Below, in pieces: positions 37,101 through 46,769 of a DNA stretch of 64,000 nucleotides (the stretch's first letter is position 1; each line of letters starts with the position of its first letter). The stretch comes from Cannabis sativa (taxonomy: Eukaryota; Streptophyta; Magnoliopsida; Rosales; Cannabaceae). The notes under the pieces were generated by a model. That model was not told where the DNA came from. It did not search any database and saw nothing but the letters and a program-made list of their open reading frames with translations. Location: contig NC_083601.1 in the NCBI RefSeq assembly GCF_029168945.1, forward strand, positions 16,830,160 to 16,894,159. The letters are read 5' to 3'. The position numbers and the translations under genes were made by a program.

Positions 37101-39190
37101 ATGCGAGATCGGTCCATCACCCGCATTCTGATGCACTGGTAATAGTCGCCAATATTGGTGGGGACAATGTCCATCGTATACTGGTTGACAATGGGAGTTC
37201 AGTGAATCTGCTAAATTTCCAAGCCTTCAAGAAAATGGGGTTGCAAGAGAAGGATTTGCGACCTATGACATCAAGCATCTATGGCTTTCCGGGAGATGTC
37301 ATAACAATTAAAGGAATGATCAAGCTCCCAATCACTTTGGGAACTGCCCCAGTAACAGCCAAGTCGATGGCCGACTTCGCAGTAATTGACCAATACTCAG
37401 CGTATAACGCCGTAATTGGTCGACCAATCCTAAAGGAGATGAAGATCATAACCTCGATATATCATCTGAGGATGAAGTTCCCTACTCCCACTAGAGTAGG
37501 TTCGGTGCGGGGAGTCCAATTCGACTCACGAGAATGTTATAACGCAGCCGTTAAACTCGCAGAAAAAAGGACGGTAAATGTTATCTACCTTTTGGATGCA
37601 CCACCTCCTCGCCAGGAGATCCTCGGGATCGAGGAGGTGCCACACGTGGACGAACCAGACTTGGATCCAAGAATCCTCGATCACACCGCCGCAGCCCAAG
37701 CCGCGGAAGACACAATCGAGGTACCTATAGATCCTATAGATAATAACAAGGTTTTAAAAATTGGTTCTAAATTAAATATACAGTTGCGAGAACAATTAAC
37801 GACCTTTTTAAAGCAAAATCTTCATATCTTTGCCTGGAAACATTCAGATATGGTCGGGATATCTCCGCAGGTCATGTGTCATCGCTTGAACATTGACCCC
37901 GAAGTGCGAGGTGTCCGACAAAAGCGCCGCAAAATGGACCCCGCGAGGTACCAAGCGCTGAAAGAAGAAGTCGACCGCCTCCTTGCCTGCGGCTTTATAC
38001 GGGAGTCATTTTAGCCCAATTGGTTAGCAAACCCCGTACTTGTACCAAAGCCTAATGGCTCATGGCGCACATGCGTTGACTTTACGGATCTAAACAAAGC
38101 CTGTCCCAAAGACAGCTTTCCTCTTCCTAGCATTGACCAGCTTGTCGATGCCACTGCAGGTCACGCACTTTTGAGCTTCATGGATGCATACTCAGGATAC
38201 AATCAAATCCCGATGTATGAACCAGACCAAGAACATACCTCGTTCATTACTGATCGAGGATTATACTGTTACAAAGTAATGCCTTTTGGTTTAATAAACG
38301 CAGGTGCGACTTATCAAAGGTTAGTGAATATGATGTTCGCAGATCTCATTGGAAAGACAATGGAGGTATATGTTGACGATATGCTCGTAAAATCGCAGCA
38401 TGCGAAGGATCATATTACCCACTTGCAGGCCATGTTCGACATATTGCGGCGATACAAGATGCGTCTAAATCCGTTAAAATGCGTCTTTGGGGTGGGCTCT
38501 GGGAAATTCCTTGGTTTTATGGTAAATCAGCGAGGAATAGAAGCCAATCCTGCAAAGATCAGGGCATTGGTGGAGATGCCCTCACCGACCAAGCCAAAGG
38601 AGGTTCAAAGCCTCACAGGTAAAGTCGCAGCTTTAAACCGCTTTATATCCAGATCTTCTGATAAGTGCAACGAGTTTTTTCAAATTTTGAAAGGCAACAA
38701 AAGGTTTCATTGGAACGAAAAATGCGAGCAAGCCTTTCAAGCTTTAAAAACGCATTTGGGGCAACCTCCGATTTTATCGAAGCCATTGTCCGGAGAAGTT
38801 TTTTCTATCTATTTGGCCATCTCCGAATATGCGATTAGTTCAGTACTAATACGCGAGGACCAAGGACGCCAATACCCGGTGTATTACGTCAGTAAGCGAT
38901 TACTAGACGCCGAGACGCGTTATCCTCAAATGGAGAAATTGGCTTTCGCCTTGATAATATCCTCAAGAAAATTGTGACCCTACTTCCAGGCACACAGCAT
39001 TGAAGTTTTGACAAACTTCCCCTTAAGACAAGTTTTAGCGAAACCAGAAGCATCAGGGAGATTGTTAAAGTGGGCGATGGAGTTGAGTCAGTTCGACATC
39101 AAGTATAAACCGAGAACTGCGATCAAGGGGCAAGCCTTGGCAGATTTTATACTTGAATTCCCAAGCACCGAGGTGGCAGTTGTAGAGGAC
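37101..39190 (+). pseudogene. Element B protease, reverse transcriptase and RNase H
   Basis: Same frame as gag. Protease: VIVANIGGDNVHRILVDNGS with the catalytic Asp at about 37187, then AVIGRPILKEMK. Reverse transcriptase begins after FAWKHSDMVGI: TCVDFTDLNKACPKDSFPLP, FMDAYSGYNQIPM, YKVMPFGLINAGATYQRLVN and YVDD (38369-38380). RNase H follows (YAISSVLIREDQG, YYVSKRL). Two stops break it: TAG 38012-38014, inside the RT fingers, and TGA about 38975-38977, in RNase H. Otherwise the domains are complete, unlike element A. Confidence 0.92.
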
Positions 39191-39615
39191 AGAAATGACA
39201 TTGCTATAGCAGGCAAAGAAGCATGGACATTGTACGTCGATGGAGCCTCAAATAACGAAGGTTCTGGCAGTGGGATCTTGTTAATCAGTCCCAATAATTT
39301 CAAGGTACACGCTGCTTTACGTTTTGAATTTTCTGCATCTAACAATGGAGCCGAGTATGAGGCTTTAATCGCAGGATTGAAACTGACCCTCGAGATGAAA
39401 GTCGAGTATCTACAGGCTTTTAGCGACTCTCAAATCATGGTATGCCAGGTGAATGGAGAATACCTAGCAAGAGGCAGAAGATTGGTTAAATACTTAGCCA
39501 TTGTTCGCGAAATAATGCAGAAGTTCAAAAATGTAGTTGTATCTCGAGTACCGCATGCTCAAAATGCCCACGCAGACGCATTGGCCCGTTTGGCCTCAAC
39601 CAGAGAAGCCGAATT
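39191..39615 (+). CDS. Element B second (archaeal-type) RNase H, intact domain
   Basis: In frame with pol: EAWTLYVDGASNNEGSGSG (first Asp at about 39239), FEFSASNNGAEYEALIAGLK (Glu), FSDSQIMVCQVNGEY (Asp), then HADALARLAS (final acidic position). This extra RNase H after the connection domain is diagnostic of the Tat lineage (Tat/Retand/Ogre type). No stop within the domain. It would be made only as part of the polyprotein, which has stops upstream. Confidence 0.85.
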
Positions 39616-40939
39616 ACTCGATGTGATTCCGGTAGACGTACTGGCTCACCCAACCATAGATCGAGAAGCACTCATGGAGATAGATGATGTTCAGGAGATT
39701 ACCTGGATGACTCCTATCCTCGCATATCTTGAGAAGGGGCTCCTACCCGATGATAAAGTAGAAGCGAGAAAATTGCGACAACGAGCAGCCCGTTATGTAA
39801 TATATGACCAAAGGTTGTATCGTAGAAGTTTTAGTCAACCGCTTCTCAAATGTATCAGTGGAGAAGACTGTGGTTACATACTTCGTATAGTACACGAGGG
39901 GATTTGTGGCAATCATACCGGAGGTAATTCCCTTGCTTTAAAAATTATGCGGCAAGGGTATTACTGGCCAACATTGCGACAAGATGCTCTCGCGTTTGCA
40001 AAGAGGTGTGATAGATGTCAGCGAATAGCCACTTACACCCACCAACCTCCGAGTAACCTCCATTATATCACAAGTCCATGGCCCTTTGCAATATGGGGAA
40101 TCGATTTAATCGGCGAGTTACCCAAAGGAAAAGGCGGAGTCAAATATGCTGTAGTCGCAGTTGATTACTTCACAAAATGGGCTGAAGCCAAAGCACTCGC
40201 AACCATCACAGCAACGAAATTGCGCGAGTTTGTCTATACCTCCATCATTTGTCGTTTTGGCATTCCACATAAACTCATTTCAGACAATGGAAAACAATTT
40301 GACTGTAAAGAGATGCGGCAGCTATGCGACAATTTGGGGATTAAAAAGGCTTTTTCCGCAGTTGCTTACCCGCAGAGTAACGGACAAACTGAAGCCGTTA
40401 ATAAAATAATCAAACACACCATAAAAGGGAAACTAGAAGATCGCAAAGGGGCTTGGCCAGACGAGTTATCGCAAGTCCTATGGTCTTATAATACGACCCC
40501 TCAATCTCCAACTGGCGAAACACCCTTCTCACTTTCTTACAGGTGCGAGGCCATGTTGCCAGTTGAAGTTGGGGCAGGTTCCTTACGCAGGGATATTTTT
40601 AACATCTCGCAGAACAACGAAAATCAGCTATTCTGCCTTGATCTTTTGGAGGAAAAGCGTGATAAAGCGCACCTAAAAAATGCGGCTTACCAACAGCGAA
40701 CTGCAAGATACTTTAACTCCAAAGTGAAAGTAAAAGCCCTGCGAGCAGGAGATTTGGTCCTTAGAAGAGTAATGCCAAACACCAAAAACCCGTCGCATGG
40801 GGTCTTCGGGGATAATTGGGAAGGACCATACCTCATCGCAGATAAAATTGGTGATGCAACGTATTGACTCGCAACACTCGATGGAACTGCGATTCCACGA
40901 GCATGGAATAGCGAGAGCTTGAAATTTTATTATCAATAG
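39616..40939 (+). pseudogene. Element B integrase
   Basis: Zinc region HEGICGNHTGG...CDRCQR (39893-40022) with all four ligands. The catalytic core has WGIDLIGELPKGKGG (Asp, about 40100), LISDNGKQFDCKE (Asp, about 40280) and PQSNGQTEAVNKI (Glu, about 40385). The GPY-like module reads GDNWEGPYLIADKI. A TGA at 40865-40867 truncates the tail; the same frame then continues AWNSESLKFYYQ to TAG 40937-40939, the natural end shared with copy A (46378-46380). Loss of about 24 residues may or may not abolish activity. Confidence 0.9.
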
Positions 40940-41335
40940 TACTCGCATTATTCGATTATGTTCACTCTTGTACTTATACTTAGATATTTTTTCATTCAAC
41001 AGGGAAAAATCCTAAGTATAGGGGGATAATATGCCCGAATGTACTATTGATTATATGAATGAAATTACTTGTTAAATTTTCAAAAATTTTACCAGCTTTG
41101 TAAATATTCCTACTTATTACACCAAGCTGTAATTGAAGTCGCAAATATATATATATAAAAAAAACGCGAGTACCCGTGTACTGCGTAAATGTTAAAGGAT
41201 AGCTATCCCCGCGAGGATATAAATTTGTCCAAAACAAAAAGAAAATTTGTCCAAGTACAAAAGCGCGAGTACCCTTGTACCGCATATAAAAAAAAAAGAG
41301 AAGTAAAATTAAAAATAACATAAATTAGAGGATAA
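40940..41335. other. Convergent spacer between pol and antisense gene, element B
   Basis: AT-rich, no gene. It holds the paired phrases GCGAGTACCCGTGTACTGC (about 41165) and GCGAGTACCCTTGTACCGC (about 41263). Two genes point towards each other here, so their 3' ends and poly(A) signals should lie in it. Confidence 0.6.
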
Positions 41336-43452
41336 CTAAGCATCTGGAGCAGCAGGAGTAGTCTCATCCAGAGCAGTCTCATCCATGACTTTGCTGATGA
41401 CCTCGTTCTCGACTTCTTCAGCTTGTGCGCCCTCGACCTCGCCAAGAAGGTTCCCTCCCCCACCTTGAGTCTGAGTAGGCGACATGGCACGAAAAGCCTC
41501 AGCCATCTCAGCGGCTTCTGTTCCGAGAAGAGAAAAGTCGAAGTCTGGGACTTTGGAAAGAGTGGTATAGATATAATCAGACCGCCGCTTTGATCATACT
41601 GCTTCTTCCCATTCTCTTTCTCAGTCTCCAAATCGCAGGCCATCTCCACGATCGTCGCCTGCGATTTCTTGACCTCAAGCTCCGCCTGTTCCTTCGCCTT
41701 GCCGAGTTCTTCGAGCTCCTTCTCCTTGGCCTTGCCGAGTTCCTCGAGCTCTTTCTCCATCCTTGCCACTTCTTGCTTCAGCTTTTTTATGTTCTCCTGA
41801 AAATGAGCGTTTTGCCTCTTCATCGAGTCGGCTTCCTTCGAAGGAGTAGCAGCAGCTTTTATGAACAGAGCCATCGACTGCGCGGCCAGTTCGGCAGATC
41901 GCGTAACAAGATCCTCATAAGGAATCTCGGCCAGGAACTTCTCTTGCATGGCTAGAAAGTCGCGAGCTCGAACAGGTGGATCAATTACGACTTTCTTCCC
42001 CTTGTCTTGTGTGGTTTTGGCCAGCTTCTTGGAAGAGTCTGCGACAAGTGTAGCCATCGCATCGCTCTTCCTCTATTGGGCGACAACCGGCGAAGTCGTC
42101 GTTGTTCCACCCTTCGGTTTGATCTTCAGGACGGGGGCAGACTTCAGAAAAGTCATATCTGCGAACATAAATGAAAGATAAGTATAAGTCAAACCCTACC
42201 TGTCAGTTTATAACAAGAGATGAGTTACCTGAAATTTGTCGAGGAGTTTGCTTAGAAAGACGCTTGTCTATTTGCTCTTGCTGCTTCTCGGATGGTTCTT
42301 TGTATACTGGCTCCCTTTGAAGACTTGCGTTCTCAGGAATCAGCTGATGTTCTCGCAACTTCGCAGTTGTACACAGTAATCGCCAGTCGCGATCTTGTAC
42401 TGGAAGGCTCCCGAGGATTTCAGCTGTCTCCTTGCTAGTCGCGTCAAGGGTCGGTCGAGCTGGTCTATCTGCGATAACAACAAAGAGCGAGTAAGCAAAA
42501 GATCTCAAAAGTAATGCAAAAAATGTCTAAGTCAAGAAATACGCGACATACTAGGTCTGCGATTAAAGTCAGTCCTAATCCCAGGAACTTTAAAGACATA
42601 AAACCTGTTCGATTTCCAATCCCCCATGTTTGACACCATTCCTTCAACTCCGTTGATTTCAGAAGTCGCCCATTTGCTAAAGCGGTAGAAGCCATTATGA
42701 AGACCTACGCTTTTTATGTCGTAGAAATAGCTGAACTCTTCTACTGAGGGAGCCCTATGGACATACTCCATGTACATTGCATAGAAGGCTAGGGCAGTGC
42801 GATAGCTGTTTGGAGTTAGCTGAAAGGGCGACACATCATATCGCCTGAGAATAGCTGCGATGAAGGGGTGAAAGGGGACCGATACCCCACACCGAAGAAT
42901 GGGTATTGAGACTACCACATCCTCTGTGGGAATGATCGCAGGGTTAGTAAATGGAAGGTGCGCTCTCTGAGATGGCTTAGGTCGTTGAAACGCGAGTCGC
43001 AGTAAATTTAACCTCACAAAGGTGGTGAAGTCTGATTTGGAAACCCTCGAGATTAAATCCTCACACGCGAAGGGCTCGTTCAGCTGGGAATCGTCGACCG
43101 AATCTGTCCCACTCCCTTCCGCTTCCTCCTCTTCCTCACCTGACTCGCGAACTGGAGTCGTCCATTCCTCGTCCATCTCCTCGACCTCGATGTCAGGAGC
43201 ATGCCTCGAGTGTATAAGGTAGTCGCGTGCCGACAATGTGGACTCGCTGTCCCGAATATCGATGGTCCCGGGTTCTGCGAGTTCTTGCACCATCTTCTCG
43301 ATGTCCACAGAAGACATCGGACCTAACTCTATTGGAGCGGCCTCCTCTTCGGAAAGCGAAGTGGGGAGAAAACTGTCCTCCTCCTGGTCAGCTTCACCGT
43401 CAAATGCACGGCCTCCGGAGCCGAGCTGTTGGCTATCCGACAAGTCGCTCAT
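41336..43452 (-). pseudogene. Antisense spliced gene of Tat element B, Transposase_28-like domain plus coiled coil
   Basis: Exon 1, 43452-42552, starts ATG directly after a CAG acceptor. It has an acidic, Ser-rich N-terminus (SGEEEEEAEGSGTDSVDD), then VVVSIPILRCGVSVPFHPFI, YRTALAFYAMYMEYV and FYDIKSVGLHNGFYRFSKW, which resemble Pfam Transposase_28 (putative gypsy-type transposon). Intron GTATGT..CAG is 42551-42469. Exon 2, 42468-42229 (240 bp), has VQDRDWRLLC. Intron GTAACT..CAG is 42228-42159. Exon 3, 42158-41336, has a KELEELGKAKE coiled coil with an 11-residue tandem duplication. An in-frame TAG near 42077 and a frameshift near 41580 break exon 3. Both exon joins keep the reading frame. 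The function is unknown; extra antisense ORFs are reported for Tat-lineage elements. Confidence 0.8.
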
Positions 43453-43655
43453 CTGAAAGATAGAAGATCTTTTCAGCGTGATGGATGTGTGAAAAGCAAA
43501 GTAAGTGATCTCACCCGCATTAGATTATAAAGTCGCACTCGACAGAATGGTCAGCCTCCTTGCGAATACTGACCATCCCCTCAATATGCGAGAAGAGATA
43601 AAACTATCTTGGGCAAGTAATTCACGCATCCTCGGCCAAGCGGTATACCTCCAGA

Positions 43656-43736
43656 AACGGCTGGGAGTTTCCCAGTGACTCAAGGGGTGTGCGTTTTCGA
43701 GCATAACCCTGAAGTTACTGGGAGACCCCCACCGTT
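43656..43736. repeat. Long imperfect hairpin 1, element B
   Basis: CGGCTGGGAGTTTCCCAGTG pairs with the reverse complement of CTGGGAGACCCCCACCG around a loop of about 35 bases containing TCAAGGGGTGTGCG. It is similar in layout to hairpin 2 and to the hairpins of element A. Confidence 0.75.
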
Positions 43737-43790
43737 CCGAGACTACCTATCAGCCAAAGAGTACGCTCACTCGAATATTAACGCATGTCG

Positions 43791-43875
43791 CAAATGGCTG
43801 GGTGTATCACAGTATCTCAAGGGGCATATAACCGCGTATATGACCATTAGAATACTGTGACACACCCACCATTTG
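43791..43875. repeat. Long imperfect hairpin 2, element B
   Basis: CAAATGGCTGGGTGTATCAC opens and GTGACACACCCACCATTTG closes an arm of about 24 bp with few mismatches. The loop holds a second dyad, CATATA..TATATG. The ends CAAATGG/CCATTTG are perfect. Confidence 0.82.
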
Positions 43876-43970
43876 GAATAGCGATTAATACCCTCGCAAC
43901 TCAGCCCGCGACATATAAAAATCCTAAAAGATCTAGCTAACAGTCAAATGGAAGTAAATCTTGGCAATAC

Positions 43971-44048
43971 GCGAGTATTCAAGCTGTTCATCTGAACACC
44001 AGCGAATATTCAAATTGTTCATCCGAATATCCGCGAGTATTCAAGACG
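43971..44048. repeat. 31-bp tandem repeat, 2.5 units, element B
   Basis: GCGAGTATTCAAGCTGTTCA-TCTGAACACCA is followed by a diverged unit at 44002 and a partial one at 44033. Element A has about 1.5 units at 49531. Confidence 0.8.
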
Positions 44049-44423
44049 TGAAATAGTGCCTATGAATTGTGTGCGGTTATGTCAGTTTACAGGTCATATT
44101 CTATGAATTTACCCAGGTTTACTTACCTAAAACACATAGCCTCATAAACACCTACTAGCATACATTCCTAAAAAGCCTTTAAAATACCCGAACCCAGAAA
44201 GTAAAGCATATTTTCTCCAAACAGAAAACGAAAAATGCAGTGACTTGAAAACTAACCTTTAGTTCTGATTTCTGCGATTGCTCTCGATCACTTCTGAGAT
44301 TGAGAATGTTGTGGAAAAGTGGTAGAAAATCTGGGAATAGATTTTTGAAGTGTCTGTAATGGAGGGAAGGAAGAAGTTAAGAGCAAGAGGGAAAAATGGG
44401 AGTTTTTGATTCGTATCAAAGGA

Positions 44424-44700
44424 TTTAAATACCCATATCCCTTATTAATTGGGATTACGACACGTGGCAGCCAGAATGCCTAAGGTCGCCCAATCTAACG
44501 GCCAACGATGGCCACGCCTACACAAAAACCGAGGAGTTTTGTGACGTGGCACCATAAATGTAATAAAAAACTAATAATTACAACCGTCATTTTTCGAAAC
44601 CCTCGATGGGACAACCAAAAGGTCACCTCCTCGTGACAACCTTTCACCTGTCTCTCGAGTAATAGTTTCCCTCAGTGACCGCTCCTGTCACATCGCGAAA
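44424..44700 (-). promoter_or_regulatory. Putative promoter of the antisense gene, element B
   Basis: On the minus strand, GGGTATTTAAATCC (about 44422-44435) is TATA-like. Farther upstream are a G-box CACGTG at 44461-44466 and TGACGTGG at about 44542. The same three motifs, with similar spacing, occur in element A (TATTTAAA near 49980, CACGTG 50018-50023, TGACGTGG near 50100). Their activity is inferred only. Confidence 0.5.
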
Positions 44701-44711
44701 CTAGGGGCATG
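44699..44711 (+). other. Polypurine tract of element B
   Basis: AAACTAGGGGCAT directly before the 3' LTR; identical in element A at 50251-50263. It is an imperfect purine run, as in many Tat elements. Confidence 0.6.
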
Positions 44712-45577
44712 TGTTATAATGAGATTTCTCTCACCTAGAAACTCGAGACCAGACTCCTATTTAAAGGACACGTGTATTCAGATTTCCATGAAAGCTGAAA
44801 TGTCCGTGAGAGATTTCTCGAAGTTTAGACCTCGCCCAGGATAAAAGCTGCGAGATACTGCGAGTACGACCTAAGTCGAACCACGTAACCGTAATTCACA
44901 TTATGCAGGGTAGATCCAACTCGCATGTGTCAGGACATATGCGAGTATCCCCTCTATATTTCTGCGAAAGCATAGAGACCAACTCTCTATGATGCAATTT
45001 GGTCCCAACGACCCAATAGCCCTGACAAACCGATATAAATTCGCATGTCTAGGTTCTACCAGCTCAAAATGCGATGTCTATAAGAGGCGATTACCTAAGG
45101 GCGCAGACGTGCCAAACGTACTGATGACCCTGCGAGCTCAACAAACGGAACATGAACAGTCAACTCGCAGATGCGGAAGATGCATACGTTGATGGACTTA
45201 GTAACTGTCACACATTTATTAATGTTAACGTTGTTTGGGTTAAGTTATTGCAATTCAATATGTAAATAATGGATTAACAATGAATGTGATCCTTATGTAA
45301 CCGATTGGACACCTACTTTGTATATAAAGGGGTGATCCACCATGAAAATGGCACCTACGAATCTTTTGCTACAATGGACTAAGCAGATCAAAATCTGACT
45401 GAACCACTATAATTCTTTGTCTTATTGACATTTTCCAGCCTCGTTGATTGTTCTTGCATTCCCAGTCGAGTACTCGCCATTTTAGGTCGAATACTCGCAC
45501 TTGTCACTTCCCCAAAAATTCTCTTTTTATATTAATTAAATAATACATTTTGGTGTTGCGAAATTCACTCGACAACT
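44712..45577 (+). mobile_element. 3' LTR of Tat element B
   Basis: 866 bp, near-identical to 34014-34880. TATATAAAGGGG at 45321. The last base is T where A is expected; the ATTTA duplication follows. Confidence 0.93.
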
Positions 45578-46175
45578 ATTTAGTTATCCATTGTTATAAT
45601 CCTAATTTGATCAATGATCCTCTATATGAATGATCTACACTGTAAAGGGATTAGATTACCGTTACACCCTACAATGTATTTTATCCTTAAAACACTTAAC
45701 CCCGTATAAATGATATTTCAGCTTATGTGAAATGAGTACTCCACCATTTATTTTCGTTTGGTCAAGCTCGAAGGAGATCATCCTTTACTCACTATTTGCC
45801 AGATAGAAGCTATAGATTCCATGTTTATGTTAGCGCTCCCACTCAATTGCACTACCGTGTTCCCAAAATGTACGTATCACCCTGACCCAAAAGTAGGCTT
45901 AACTAACAAATCAAAGAACACGAATAGCCTCTTAAGATTGAGCCTAATCATAACAGGATTAAGATCATTTGATTTAGGATCAACTAGGCGATATTGACTT
46001 GAATAGATATTACGGTATGTTTAATAAATCTAAGTCAAAGTTCAATATCGGTCCCTTCCGATGCATACTCCATGCATCCAACCTGAGCTTTACTTTAACA
46101 AATGTTCTGGAAAGAACATAACATTTCTCCAAATGCAAGTAAACTATGTTGTAGATTATCATATCAGTAAAACCC
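45578..46175 (-). mobile_element. Copia LTR L, right part, truncated
   Basis: Continues the family I LTR from where element B entered: TTAGTTATCCATTGTTATAA matches 63038 onward. It runs parallel to element I up to CATATCAGTAAAACC and stops there; the last 240 or so bp present in element I (63561-63804) are missing. A 20-bp filler then joins it to element A. Confidence 0.87.
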
Positions 46176-46196
46176 TGTGTCATCGCAAAAAAGATT

Positions 46197-46380
46197 GGTC
46201 CTTCGAAGAGTAATGCCGAATACCAAGAACCCAGCACCTGGGGTCTTCGGGGATAATTGGGAAGGACCATATCTCATCGCAAAAAAGATTGGTGACGCTA
46301 CATACCGACTCGTAGAACTCGATGGTACTGCGATTCCACGGGCTTGGAATGGTAAAAGCCTTAAATTCTATTATCAATAG
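46197..46380 (+). pseudogene. Element A integrase C-terminus
   Basis: LVLRRVMPNTKNPAPGVFGD, then NWEGPYLIAKKIGDATYRLV and FYYQ followed by TAG. It is collinear with 40755-40939 of element B and completes the integrase broken at 32957. No stop within this segment, unlike copy B. Confidence 0.9.
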
Positions 46381-46769
46381 TAGTCGCATTTTCTAATTTG
46401 TACTCGCCTTGTATTTATACTTAGTCATTTTTTATATATAAAAAAAAATTCTAAGTATAGGGGGTATATACCATGATGTACTATTGATTATATAAAGGAA
46501 ATTTTTCAAGTTTGAAAATTTTCAAGTTTCTGAAATTTTCTACTTATTACACCAAGTTGTAATTAAAGTCGCGATCAAAATATTGTAGATAACAAGCGCG
46601 AGTACCCGTGTACTGCAAAAATACTTTAAATAGATATCCCCGCGAGGATATAAAGTCGTTCAAAATAAACACAAATGTAAATTTGTCTAAGTACAAGGTG
46701 CGAGTACCCTTGTACCGCATAAACAAAAAAAAGGATAGAGTTTAGCACAAGCGAATATTAAAGGTAAAG
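46381..46769. other. Convergent spacer, element A, with stem-loop
   Basis: AT-rich, no gene. GTACAAGG (46691-46698) and CCTTGTAC (46708-46715) form a perfect 8-bp stem with a 9-base loop. GCGAGTACCCGTGTACTGC lies at about 46598. It is the counterpart of 40940-41335. Confidence 0.65.

Larger units (their letters stand above)
43453..44256 (-). other. Probable 5'-UTR intron of the antisense gene, element B
   Basis: On the minus strand AAAG|GTTAGT at 44257/44256 could be the donor, and the pyrimidine-rich TCTTCTATCTTTCAG, ending one base before the ATG, the acceptor. The same two signals are conserved in element A. The interval has no coding potential and contains two long hairpins and a 31-bp repeat. 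Splicing is inferred only. Confidence 0.55.
34014..45577 (+). mobile_element. Tat-type gypsy element B (11.6 kb), youngest layer
   Basis: LTRs 34014-34880 and 44712-45577 are flanked by ATTTA at 34009-34013 and 45578-45582. The right LTR ends CAACT where CAACA is expected, a point change at the terminus. Structure: primer site, gag-pro-pol in one frame, spacer, antisense spliced gene, polypurine tract, LTR. The LTRs differ by only about a dozen positions by eye. B shares sequence with A throughout and sits inside the copia LTR that interrupts A. Confidence 0.95.
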
